From Hyperoodon ampullatus (taxonomy: Eukaryota > Chordata > Mammalia > Artiodactyla > Ziphiidae), in contig OX457062.1 of assembly GCA_949752795.1 (NCBI GenBank), positions 93,423,777 to 93,487,776 on the forward strand: DNA of 64,000 bases, written 5' to 3'. Position numbers and translations under genes: made by a program. The notes under the pieces are model-generated. The model worked only from the letters and a program-made list of their open reading frames with translations. It ran no database searches and was not told the origin of the DNA. Below, one piece after another: positions 1 through 10,322 of the stretch (within the stretch, counting starts at the first letter, position 1; every line of letters starts with the position of its first letter).

Positions 1-574
1 GCCTCCAAGCCAGGAACTTGTCATAGGTAAACCTGGTTTTCCATTAAGATTAAATATTGCTCAAATGTATCCATCTGTTTTGGAGGGTTTAGTTGCTCAC
101 CTACCTCTGGAGGCTCCATTGAACTCTGTGAATACGTCATTTAAAAACATTATACCAATTTTGAAATAACACTGAATGCAATTAAATAGATTGTACATGA
201 TGTTTATCCAAAAGATTCAGCCAACTATTAAAGCACTAGGAAAGTAATCCTCTTCAATATAAAATTTTCTTGTTATGTTATTATTTATTTGTTAGAATTT
301 TAGAGCAAGTTGTGTCTAAAAATCTTCAACGTTCTCCCATGTGACTCATCTAAACCTGGCTCGTCTCATGTAAAACTGTAAATGAGGGAAATAAGGTAGA
401 TTACAAAAAAGTCAATGAGAAAAAGAAAGGTTCAGGGAGAACTTTGGAAGAGCAGGTAGCATAATTCCGTACATTTTACATGTAAAAGTTGTATAGCAGT
501 AGACATCACCTCAGTGCTAGTAGACTGGCTTTCCATGAAATGAAAGGTCTCTGCTATTTAATGATCTGATTCAC
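1..574. other. Intergenic, nothing recognised
   Basis: AT-rich unique-looking DNA downstream of GRIK4. I see no coding potential, no clear repeat and no regulatory motif that I would defend. Confidence 0.5.
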
Positions 575-1080
575 TGACTCTGTGGTAGTTTTAAAATAGG
601 CCATAAATTTTTGACCCTCCTTCCTTTGACTGGTGGGGTCTACATCCTCTCTCCTGGGACCTGGAGAGCCTTTGTGACTGCCTCCATCAGTGGAGTAAAA
701 CGCCATGTACTGCTCTCATGTTCTCCTGAGACACGTGTGCTGACAACTTAGCTACCAGGCTGTGAGGAAGCCAGTGGAGGCACATAGAGAGGTCATATGA
801 GGGTATCCCAACAGCCCTGCTAAGGTCTCAGGCAACTACGTCAACTGCCAGACATGTGAGTGAACGAGGTTTCACATGTTTCCAGCCCTCAGCATTGAGT
901 CACCCCCAGGATTTGAGTATTTCTGGCTGTGGCCCCAGGCATTATGGAGCAGAGACAAGTCATCCCACTGTGTCTTCTCTGAATTCCTGACCTGCCAAAT
1001 CTGTGAGCATGATAAAATGGTTGCTTTATGTCACTAAGTTTGGGGTAGTTTGTTGTACAGAAATAGATAACTGGAACTCA
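575..1080 (+). mobile_element. MLT1-type solo LTR (ERVL-MaLR), diverged
   Basis: The block has the usual MLT1 order: a TAGTTTTAAAATA start, a GGTGGGGTCTA segment, GCTGTGAGGAAGCC, CCAGACATGTGAGTGA, ATGGAGCAGAGACAAG, then CACTAAGTTTGGGGTAG and an AGATAACTGGAAC end. It is an old non-coding LTR shared widely among placental mammals. No internal retroviral sequence is attached. Confidence 0.8.
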
Positions 1081-1269
1081 CCCCTAGTTGAGGACTAGAA
1101 TCTGGGCACAGCCTGGTTTTCCTGGCTCTCCTTCTGTTCCTTCTACTCCCACCCCTGCCATACTCCTCTTTTCTTCCCCCACCCCTGCCCAGTCTGCTCT
1201 CTTTCATGGGCACCTGATGTACTTTCACATTTCCTGGGCCTTTGCTAGTGCTAATCCCTCTTCTCGGGC

Positions 1270-1445
1270 TTGAGCATCAGTGAGACCCGGATTTGAGTCC
1301 CACTTGGGCCTCTCAATAAGCAGAGTCATCAACTCCTAATCATCAACAGAAAAATAGGAATAAAAACAGACCCTATTAATAGATTAAATGGCTAAAGTGT
1401 GTAATGTGCTTAGAGCCTCGTAGATAGTAAACACTCAATAAATGT
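1270..1445 (+). repeat. MIR SINE fossil
   Basis: A degenerate MIR 3' half is recognisable from GGATTTGAGTCCCAC, a middle reduced by deletions, and the end GTAAACACTCAATAAATGTT. It is ancient and non-coding. Confidence 0.65.
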
Positions 1446-1754
1446 TAGTTCTTAGTATAAGTTCTTTCTATTCTCTTAAGTGAGTTTCTTTTGAACAAAG
1501 GTTAAATGGAGCCTTTTGTCTCTTAATTTTGAGCTCATATGTCAATTCCTCTGTGAAGACATCCCCACCCACCAGACAAATTTAAATTGCTCCTTCCATT
1601 ATGCTCCCAAGTACTTTTCATATTCTTTTATTACAGCTTTTAACAGGTAACTTATTATATATGTGACCCCCATTAGACCCCAAATTCCTCAAGGAAAACA
1701 TTTAAGGCAGAGGCCTCACAGAAGTAAACAATGTCTTTGTCTCTTATATGAATA

Positions 1755-1774
1755 TATGCATATGTATGTATGTA

Positions 1775-1809
<35 letters not shown>

Positions 1810-1812
1810 GCA
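1755..1812. repeat. (TATG)n/(TG)n/(TA)n microsatellite
   Basis: A compound run passes from TATG units through TGTG to about 13 TA units ending near 1808. It is likely to be length-variable. Confidence 0.9.
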
Positions 1813-2790
1813 TATATACTTAGTATATATGTACATCAAATACCATAATGGGGAAAGGGAAGTGAACAGTTGGTTAGATGGGTAGAGCAGGATAAGACTC
1901 AAGAATTTACAGAACCTCAGTTCCTGCCAAAATATTCTCTCCACTCACAAACTTAAACTTTTCAACTATGTTGAGGATGTATAAATGAATTGTGGAAGTC
2001 ATGTAAGGGGAGATATATGTTTTTTATTTGTTCATTATTGTGTACCCACCACTGTGTACCAGCCATTATGGTGAGTGCTATACAATTTAGACTCCATGGT
2101 CCATCGTTACACTTGCAAATATCCCTAACTGCAGTGCGCCTTCTTCTTCTCTGTCCCTCTTGCCTGGTAAACCCGAGGATAAACCTAACTGTACCAGTTC
2201 TAGAGAACGTGAGTACTGCTCAAGAAAATCACATAACTGAGCTGACGGTTGCACTTGAACTTTATTTCTAACTACTAACAGGCACTCAGTACTGCTCGCC
2301 CATCTTGCAGAGTTTTTCTGATTTCCCACTCCTTCAGATTCCTTTCTCTCTATTCAAACTGCCTCTACCCCTTGTCTTCCTTCCTGCGGAGCAGATGATG
2401 TCACTTCAGACTTCATTAAGAAAAATAAACACTATCAGTGTGAACTCACTTATCTTCCTATACCTTCCCTAAAAGTCAACCTGCACCTGCCCCGCTTCCT
2501 TCTGCCAAAATGTAGACCATGTCCCTCCATCTACCAAAGGCTGCTTCATCCCTTTGTGTTCTGGATTTCTTCTGCCCTCACCCACTCAAGGTTTTCCATC
2601 CTTTGGTTTTCCCCTTCTCTACATGCTTCACCAATCTCTTCTCTACTGAATCATCCCCACCACAACATGAACATGATCTCGTACTTCTCGTCTTCTTGAC
2701 TTCACCTACTGCTCTATTTCCCTGCCCCCTTTTCAACAAAACTTCTTTAAAATACTTGCTATACATGCTGTCTCTGCTTCTTTCTTTCAT
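1813..2790. other. Intergenic, no gene seen
   Basis: Moderately AT-rich, pyrimidine-biased toward the right (2320-2790). The right part reads somewhat like an old L2 fragment, but I cannot assign it. Open frames of up to 93 codons here lack any family signature. Confidence 0.4.
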
Positions 2791-5210
2791 TTTTTTTTGA
2801 TAACATCTTTATTGGGGTATAATTGCTTTACAATGTTGTATTAGTTTCTGCTATATAACAAAGTGATTCAGCCATATGTATACATATATCCCCATATCCC
2901 CTCCCTCTTGTGTCTCCCTCCCACCCTCCCTATCCCACCCCTCTAGGTGGTCACAAAGCACCGAGCTGATCTCCTTGTGCTATGCAGCTGCTTCCCTCTA
3001 GCTATCTATTTTACATTTGGTAGTGTATATATGTCCATGCCACTCCCTCACTTTGTCCCAGCTTACCCTTCCCTCTCCCCGTGTCCTCAAGTCCATTCTC
3101 TTCATCTGAGTCTTTATTCCTGTCCTGACCCTAGGTTCTTCAGAACCTTTTTTTTTTTTTAGATTCCATATATATGTGTTAGCATACGGTATTTCTTTCT
3201 TTTTCTCTTTCTGACTTACTTCACTCTGTATAAGTCTCTAGGTCTACAAATAACTCAGTTTTGTTTCCTTTTATGGCTGAGTAATATTCCATTGTATATA
3301 TGCATCATATCTTCTTTATTCATTCATCTGTCAATGGACACTTAGGTTGTTTCCATGTCCTGGCTCTTGTAAATAGTGCTGCAATGAACATTGTGGTACA
3401 TGACTCTTTTTGAATTATGGTTTTCTCAGGGTATATGCCCAGTAGTGGGATTGCTGTGTTGTATAGTAGTTTATAGTTTTTAGTTTTTTAAGGAACTTCC
3501 ATACTGTTCTCCAAACTGACTGTATCAATTTACATTCCCACCAGGAGTGTAAGAGGGTTCCCTTTCCTGCACACCTTCTCCAGCATTTATTGTTTCTAGA
3601 TTTTTTGATGATGGCCATTCTGGCTGGTGTGAGGTGATACCTCATTGTAGTTTTGATTTGCATTTCTCTAGCGATTAGTGATGTTAAGCATCTTTTCATG
3701 TGTCCGTTGGCAATCTGGATATCTTCTTTGGAGAAATGTCTATTTAGGTCTTCTGCCCATTTTTGGATTGGGTTGTTTGTTTTTTTGATATTGAGCTGCA
3801 TGAGCTACTTGTATATTTTGGAGATTAATCCTTTGTCAGTTGCTTCATTTGCAAATATTTTCTCCCATTCTGATGGCTGTCTTTTCATCATTTATGGTTT
3901 CCTTTGCTGTGGAAAAGCTTTTAAGTTTCATTAGGTCCCATTTGTTTATTTTTGTTTTTATTTCCATTTCTCTAGGAGGTGGATCAAACAGGATCTTTTT
4001 TTTTTTTAATTAATTTTATTTATTTATTTTTGCTGTGTTGGGTCTTCGTTTCTGTGCGAGGGCTATCTCTAGTTGTGGCAAGCGGGGGCCACTCTTCATC
4101 GCGGTGCGCGGGCCTCTCACTATCGTGGCCTCTCTTGTTGCGGAGTACAGGCTCCAGATGCGCAGGCTCAGTAGTTGTGGCTCACGGGCCCAGTTGCTCC
4201 GTGGCATGTGGGATCTTCCCAGAACAGGGCTCGAACCCGTGTCCCCTGCATTAGCAGGCAGATTCTCAACCACTGCACCACCAGGGAAGCCCCAAACAGG
4301 ATCTTGCTGTGATTTATGTCATAGAGTGTCCTGCCTATGTTTTCCTCTAAGAGTTTTATAATGTCTGGCTTTACTTTTAGGTCTTTAATCCATTTTGAGT
4401 TTATTTTTGTTGTATGGTGTTAGAGAGTGTTCTAATTTCATTCTTTTACCTGTAGCTGTCCAATTTTCCCAGCACCACTTATTGAAGAGTCTGTCTTTTC
4501 TCCATTGTATATTCTTGCCTCCTTTATCAAAGATAAGATGATTATGTGTGTGTGGGTTTATCTCTGGGCTTTCTATCCTGTTCCATTGATCTATCTTTCT
4601 GTTTTTGTGCCAGTACCATACTATCTTGATTACTGTAGCTTTGTAGTATAGTCTCAAGTCATGGAGCCTGATTCCTCCAGCTCTGTTTTTCTTTCTCGAG
4701 ATTGCTTTGGCTATTCGGGGTCTTTTGTGTTTCCATACAAATTGTGAATTTTTTTGTTCTAGTTCTGTGGAAAATGCCATTGGTATTTTGATAGGGATTG
4801 CATTGAATCTGTCAATTGTTTTGGGTAGTATAGTCATTTTCACAATGTTGATTCTTCCAATCTAAGAACATGGTATATCTCTCCATCTGTTTTTATCATC
4901 TTTAATTTCTTTCATCAGTGTCTTATACTTTTCTGCATACAGGTATTTGTCTCCTTAGGTAGGCTTATTCCTAGGTATTATATTCTTTTTGTTGCAAATG
5001 TAAATGGGAGTGCTTCCATAATTTCAGATTTTTCATCATTAGTGTATAGGAATGCAAGAGATTTCTATGCATTAATTTTGTATCCTGCTACTTTATCAAG
5101 TAGCTCTAGTATTTTTCTGGTAGCATCTTTAGGATTCTCTATGTATAGTATCATGTCATCTGCAAACAGTGACAGTTTTACTTCTTCTTTTCCGATTTGG
5201 ATTCCCTTTA
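2791..5210 (-). mobile_element. 5'-truncated L1 (3' UTR and C-terminal ORF2), interrupted by a SINE
   Basis: On the plus strand the element starts with a T-run, then the artiodactyl L1 3' UTR, then reversed ORF2 sequence up to about 5210, where L1 similarity stops (GATTCCCTTTA). Minus-strand ORF2 pieces are recognisable, such as [17 protein letters not shown] and [15 protein letters not shown]. They are broken by stops, by frameshifts and by the SINE at 3998-4293. The 5' two thirds, including ORF1, endonuclease and most of the reverse transcriptase, are missing. It is a dead copy, but fairly young given its good match to the L1 3' end pattern. Confidence 0.9.
3998..4293 (-). mobile_element. 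CHR-type tRNA-derived SINE nested in L1
   Basis: Reverse-orientation copy: a T-rich tail at the left and the reversed head ending ACCAGGGAAGCCC at the right. The 12-bp duplication AAACAGGATCTT flanks it (3986-3997 and 4294-4305) and splits the L1 ORF2, so the SINE landed after the L1. Confidence 0.93.
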
Positions 5211-5439
5211 AACAACAATTCTCAAATACACATGTGCTACTTTAAAAAAATGCATCAATATTTGCAATTTAAAAAATACTAATTCTTAATTACTCAATAC
5301 TAAATGTCTAACTGTGATCCTATTATGTGGGAGCATGAAGAATATTTTCTCATTAAAAAAGAATTTTTATAAGTAAAAGTTTGTGAATCTACCAAACTTA
5401 AAATTATTTTAATCCTATAAAAAATAATGGCTAATATCT

Positions 5440-5668
5440 TTTGGTGCTTAATATTCAGGTACTATACTCAGTGCTTCATAAAATTGTCTCACTAATCCTA
5501 CAGCAGTCCTATGAGGTAGGTATTCTTATTATCACTTTCACTGTATAGTTGAGAAAAATGAGGCTTAGTGAAATTAAGTGCAGGAATTCGTTGAGCATCA
5601 CAAAATAAAAAGTGGCCGAGTTGGAATTTCAACCCAGGAGCCTGACTCCAGAGCCTATATTTTAACCA
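5440..5668 (-). repeat. MIR SINE fossil
   Basis: Reverse MIR features are seen in order: CTCACTAATCCTACAGC, CCTATGAGGTAGGTATTCTTATT, a GAGGCTTAGTGAAATTAAGT segment, then GGAATTTCAACCCAGGAGCC and TCTGACTCC-like sequence. Confidence 0.8.
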
Positions 5669-6858
5669 TTTGGCTGTCCCCCGTTATCAAGACAAGGTGT
5701 CCTGAAGGGAATAAGGCCCAAGCCACGTGTCTGAGCTTTGTCAGGGAAGAATGGAGATTTATGTGTTTTATGACAGCTGATTCTATTCCCGAGAAACTTG
5801 TCTGTGGACTTTTCTTCCACCAGACCACTCTTCTCTTCTCTTCATTAATTCTGCAATTTAAAAAGAAAGAAATGCAATTCAGCATTTCGAGGAAAATGAA
5901 GGCATGAGAGAAGGGACCTTTCCTCAACTTTCTTTCAGGTAAAAAATTAATGCTTTTTCCTTGTGAAATTACACCCATCTCCACAGCACCTCGCCAGGAT
6001 TTGGCCTAGAAAGAATTGAAAAAAGTACATTTTGACAGAATTAACAAGAGAGTTATGAAGCAAAACAGTCCTGGGGGAGAGAAGCCTCAATGTGCTTTTC
6101 CTAAAAGAGGGGACTCTGCATGGTTCGATCGAGGCCTGTCGTCTCACTTTTGGTAATAATGCTCAATTATGTGCACTCTTCTCAGTCAGAGACAAGACAA
6201 GTGATTTGAGTGAGTTAAGATGTACATTTGAACCTATGGCAAGGCTTAATATATATAATTTTTTTAAAAAACTGACACACCAGAGAGCAAAAGGAAGGCA
6301 GAAAATGTAATGGTGGTCCTTCATGCATAAAGATGACAATGATTGCAAAGTAAGGGTCCTTGACTCTCTGCTGCATAAATTACCTGCTGAGTGCTACCCC
6401 TAATGTCTCAGATTGGCACTGATTTTGTCTTTCTTTCAGCATATGGAATAGATTTTTGCTTACACATAAACAGTATCACCCCATCCCAGATAGTATCCCA
6501 CCAGGAAAATGGAACATCAAATTGCTTTCCTGAGCTGTTTTTCTTTTAGCAAGTTATTTTCCAGAGTTTTCCCAGCATGTCTCAAGCAGCACTTTAATGC
6601 CTCAACTCCTGAGGTGCAACAGTATATTATAAATGATGTACTGGGGAAAACACTTATTTAGGATCTAGATGGGAGTTAATAATTTAACTGCCTTTTTAAG
6701 AGCTGCATTTCAACATGTGTCGATGAAGGCTCCATGGGAGAAACAAAACATTAGAATAGTCTACATTAAGCCAATCAGTACTTAGACCACCCAGAGTAAC
6801 AACACTTGGCATAATTTCTTTTATAGATTAGTAGGAGCACTGTATTGTATAGATGTAA
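5669..6858. other. Intergenic, nothing recognised
   Basis: Unique-looking sequence of ordinary composition. Open frames of up to 109 codons occur on both strands near 5578-5984 but overlap each other and show no family motif or codon bias. Confidence 0.45.
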
Positions 6859-6909
<51 letters not shown>

Positions 6910-6945
6910 TATATAATTATATATGAATATATAATTCATATATAC
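6859..6945. repeat. (TA)n tract followed by ATATAATT palindromic array
   Basis: About 45 bases of TA repeat run into repeated ATATAATTATATA and a mirror-like GAATATATAATTCATATA segment. It can form a cruciform or hairpin. Confidence 0.92.
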
Positions 6946-7483
6946 ATGAATGTTTTTCCAACTAAAAGCAGGGTGAAAGAAGAAAAAACAAGGGCAAGAA
7001 CAAAGAGGACTCCAAAGTGAGGCTTATAAAATGCACACAGTGATGACATACAGTTTATAGTTGGGCCTCAAATTGAGCTTTCCAGATATTCATTCAACAA
7101 AGGGAAGTAACCTTGTCAGTTCACAGCATTGAAAGGATAAAGCCAAGTACCCAAGGGATTTTTTAAGCTGTTTTTGGCACCGAGATCAGATATGGCTCTA
7201 TCCCTAGAGGCCTGGTAAAATGGACATTGTATGATGCAGTGATCCTTAGACTCAAAAACATTCTTTACAATAGAGTTAGTGACATTCATCGGTTGTTTCT
7301 CATAAAGCCCTTCCATCTCAGCTAATAGCATCTCACCAAAGGGTGACTCTGTAAGAATAATTCTTCAGGGGCCCAGTATAGTCTGTATAATCAGCTCTCT
7401 GCTGATCAAAAATGTGCAACTAGAAATTGAAACCAGAAAACCTTAATTAATAAAATATACTGGCTGGTTATCACCTAACATGC
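6946..7483. other. Intergenic, nothing recognised
   Basis: No repeat or gene that I can support. A minus-strand 71-codon frame near 7116-7331 has no family match that I recognise. Confidence 0.4.
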
Positions 7484-7499
7484 AAGAAGTTAGATTTTG

Positions 7500-7710
7500 G
7501 GCTCCCCTGGTGGCGCAGTGGTTGAGAGTCCGCCTGCTGATGCAGCGGACACGGGTTCGTGCCCCGGTCCGGGAAGATCCCACATGTCGCGGAGCGGCTG
7601 GGCCCGTGAGCCATGGCCGCTGAGCCTGAGCGTCCGGAGCCTGTGCTCCGCAGCGGGAGAGGCCACAACAGTGAGAGGCCCGCATACCGCCAAAAAAAAA
7701 AAAAAAAAAA
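7500..7710 (+). mobile_element. CHR-type SINE
   Basis: Full-length-looking copy from GCTCCCCTGGTGGCGCAG to an A18-like tail. The 16-bp duplication AAGAAGTTAGATTTTG is perfect at 7484-7499 and 7709-7724 (it overlaps the tail). The internal CGGGTTCGTGCCC is the RNA polymerase III B box. Confidence 0.95.
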
Positions 7711-7861
7711 GAAGTTAGATTTTGCCAGTAAATGCTTTACTGAATTAAATTTTGATCAGCTTGAAGAGTCTGAAAAGCCTTTCCACCAGCATAATAAATA
7801 CCAGAAAGAGGATGGAGCTAATGGCTGTGCATAGTAGCAGCCTGGGAAAGGGTCGTTGTTG

Positions 7862-7902
7862 TCATCATTATCATAATCATCATCATCATCATCATCATCA
7901 CA
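7862..7902. repeat. (CAT)n microsatellite
   Basis: Imperfect then perfect CAT units, about nine perfect copies, ending in ATCACAATC. Confidence 0.9.
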
Positions 7903-7924
7903 ATCTCTTCCATTTCTTGGGCCC

Positions 7925-8135
7925 TTCTTATTTACTAAGCTCTGTCTATATGCACTTTACATGTGTTATCTCTGTAATCCTCTGTAATCCAATACTGCAA
8001 GAGATTTTATTTTACCAAAAAAAGACATTGGCGATTTAACCATTAAATGAATTGCCCAAAGCACCACCAGCTCATAAGTGGTACAGCCAGAATCTGACTC
8101 CAGTTCTGACTTTCTGTTGTCCCATACCACCTTTA
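7925..8135 (-). repeat. MIR SINE fossil
   Basis: Reverse MIR pattern: TTTACTAAGCTCTGTC, TTTACATGTGTTATCTCTGTAATCC, a GAATTGCCCAAAGCACC segment, CTCATAAGTGGTACAGCCAG and TCTGACTCCAGTTCTGA. A short duplication (CTCTGTAATCC twice near 7970-7991) lies inside. Confidence 0.8.
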
Positions 8136-8854
8136 TATTTCTACCGTTAATTAGGACACCCCCCCCCAACCAGCACCACCAATCTCTTGTAAACCCTTTC
8201 TTTTTCGTATGACTTCTTTCCAGATGGCACATAGGACTAAAAATCATTGGAAAACAGAAATCACTCTGTTGATCTGTTGAGTAGATTTAATATTCTAGTA
8301 GAGAGAGAGAGAAAAGCGCTTCTCAATCCTTTTACTTTGTTGGTAGCAATAGTGCAATCTGAGTCTTGGACAGTCTTGATTTCTACTGACTAACACAGTC
8401 TCATTAAAAACCACTTATCTGCATTCCTTTAACGAGGTTACTGACCCTTTAACGCATTTGTGGTAGGGTGTTGTTCTTTGGTTTTGTTTTCCTGCTTGCA
8501 TCTGTTTTGTTTTGTCTGTACACGCCAAGACAATGCTAGTGCTACTACAAGCAGCCCTCCATATGTTACAGATGCACTCAAACCACGAGACCTTAGGAAA
8601 AAGCATCCCTGTTGGCCTTAGATCAATAGTTCAGTGTCCCCAAATATCTAATCAAGGCTATGTTCATATAATTAAGAATATTGCTTTGAAAGAATGACTG
8701 AGTGAGTGTTTTTGTGGTCAATGATTAAACTTGAAAGACAGCATAGTTCACCTGAGATATGGGGGTTTTCACTCAATATTATATGGTAAAGAGTTATCCA
8801 TATGTAGAGGTGGTTTTTTTCACCTTTACAACTGTGAATTGTTCCATTTCCAAT
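8136..8854. other. Intergenic, nothing recognised
   Basis: Contains a C10-like run at 8158-8167 and a GA run near 8303-8313. No coding signal. Confidence 0.4.
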
Positions 8855-9225
8855 TAAATCATAACTTTAAAAAATCTGTCCATTTATTGGCAGACATTTA
8901 AATTTTTTCCAGGTTTTTTTTAAAACAATCTGTTTGTTTTGCTGTTACAAACTGCTGCAGTGTATATTCTTGTTCATGTCTACTTGTGAACATTTGCAAG
9001 AATTTTTCTAGAGTATATGCCAAGATCTGGAATTGATGATTCATAGAATATTCCTTATCTTTACCTTTACTAGATATTGTCAATTTTTCTTTCCAGATTA
9101 CACTCTGACCAACAGTGCAGGTATGAGACTCCTTTTAAGCCAAAATCCTCACCAGCCCTTGGTATTATCAGACTTTTATTTATTTATTTAGTCTCTTTGA
9201 TAGGTATGAAATAGTATTTTATTAT
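8855..9225 (-). mobile_element. Old L1M fragment (ORF2 3' part)
   Basis: Reversed L1 ORF2 wording is recognisable: TCTGTCCATTTATTGGCAGAC, GTTACAAACTGCTGCAGTG, CTAGAGTATATGCCAAGATC and TTGGTATTATCAGACTTTTA. It is much more diverged than the L1 at 2791. Confidence 0.75.
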
Positions 9226-10094
9226 TGTTTTGAAGATCTTCAGGTGTTTGAAAAATAGCTGACTTGGTAGCTCTGTGAACACATAGCCTTGTTCTAAATG
9301 TAGTGGACCATACATGAGAATCGATTCAGTGTATTCAATGACTGTGGTCAAGGAGACCAGTTGCGGCCAGTGCTTTGAGCAGCTGTATTTAAAATAAAAA
9401 TGTCACTGGCATTCATATTTTGACAAATTGTTAAAATATGTCTTCTTTTCCTATGCTACTTACCTTTTTACCTTTTTCTGTTCAGATTGGGTTATGAATT
9501 TGGTGCTACCAATAAATAAGTCAAGATTGGTGCTCATCTGCATGGGGCAAGTAGTTGCTTAGAAATTTGAAGGCTTACTTTAGACTATGGCCTGAACTTC
9601 CTTAGACATACTTTAAGATGTTCCAGATGGCTGAGGTGGGGCAGAGTGGGGTGGGAGGGGGTGGGGTGGAGGATTCGGCCTCTGCCACCCAGACGCAGGC
9701 TGGAAGCTGAGTAGGGAGGTGACTGCAAAGGCACCTGTGAGGATGCTTATTTCATCCTTTTAGCCTTGTTGTAGCTCTGCTACAGGGAATTAAGAAAGAG
9801 TCCTGTGTCCACTTGAGTCCTTTTGTGAAAGAGTGAAAGTGGCCCCAGAGACAAAGGTAGCAGCAAGAGTGATTTGGGATAAGATTCCAAGGTGAAGGTG
9901 AATCTTGAGGGGACAGAGATCTGGTCCAGACTCTCCCGTTCTCACAAAGAGATTCTACCTGCATTTCAATCTTGGAAGGTTTTATTAAGGGAGACTGTGG
10001 GGTTTTTTACACTTAGAATTTCACACAGAGGCTGCTGGGGCAGGTGACTCCTGGCTGACCCAGTTGTGAAACAAACCTCCTGGTCCTTAATTTC
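9226..10094. other. Intergenic, nothing recognised
   Basis: A G-rich stretch (GGGGCAGAGTGGGGTGGGAG) lies at about 9637-9673 and has several G-runs that could form a G-quadruplex. Otherwise unremarkable. Confidence 0.4.
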
Positions 10095-10099
10095 CAGGA

Positions 10100-10322
10100 A
10101 GCCGGCATGATGTTGCAGAGAGAGCATGATCTTTGAAGCTGGCAAGCTCAAGCTCACATCCCTGCTAGGAGAGGTTTGTGAACTTGGCAAATTACTTCAA
10201 CTCCCTGAGTCTCCAACTCTTCAGCCCTAAAATTGGAGTGAAAAAGACTACCTGAGAGGGTTGCTGCGAGGATTAAATGCAATTTATGTAAAAGCACCTA
10301 GTATCATACCTGGGACACAATC
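10100..10322 (+). repeat. MIR SINE fossil
   Basis: Well-preserved MIR: GAGAGAGCATGATCTTTGAAG, GGCAAATTACTTCAACTCC, CTGAGTCTCCA, GAGGGTTGCTGCGAGGATTA and GTAAAAGCACCTAGTATCATA. Confidence 0.88.

Noticed and set aside
3415..4843. Open frames on the minus strand with reverse-transcriptase-like protein
   Set aside because: These are broken pieces of L1 ORF2, interrupted by stops, frameshifts and a SINE, and are annotated as a mobile element rather than genes.
7500..7575. tRNA-like A and B boxes
   Set aside because: They belong to the tRNA-derived head of a SINE. No cloverleaf tRNA with an anticodon stem is supported anywhere in the window.
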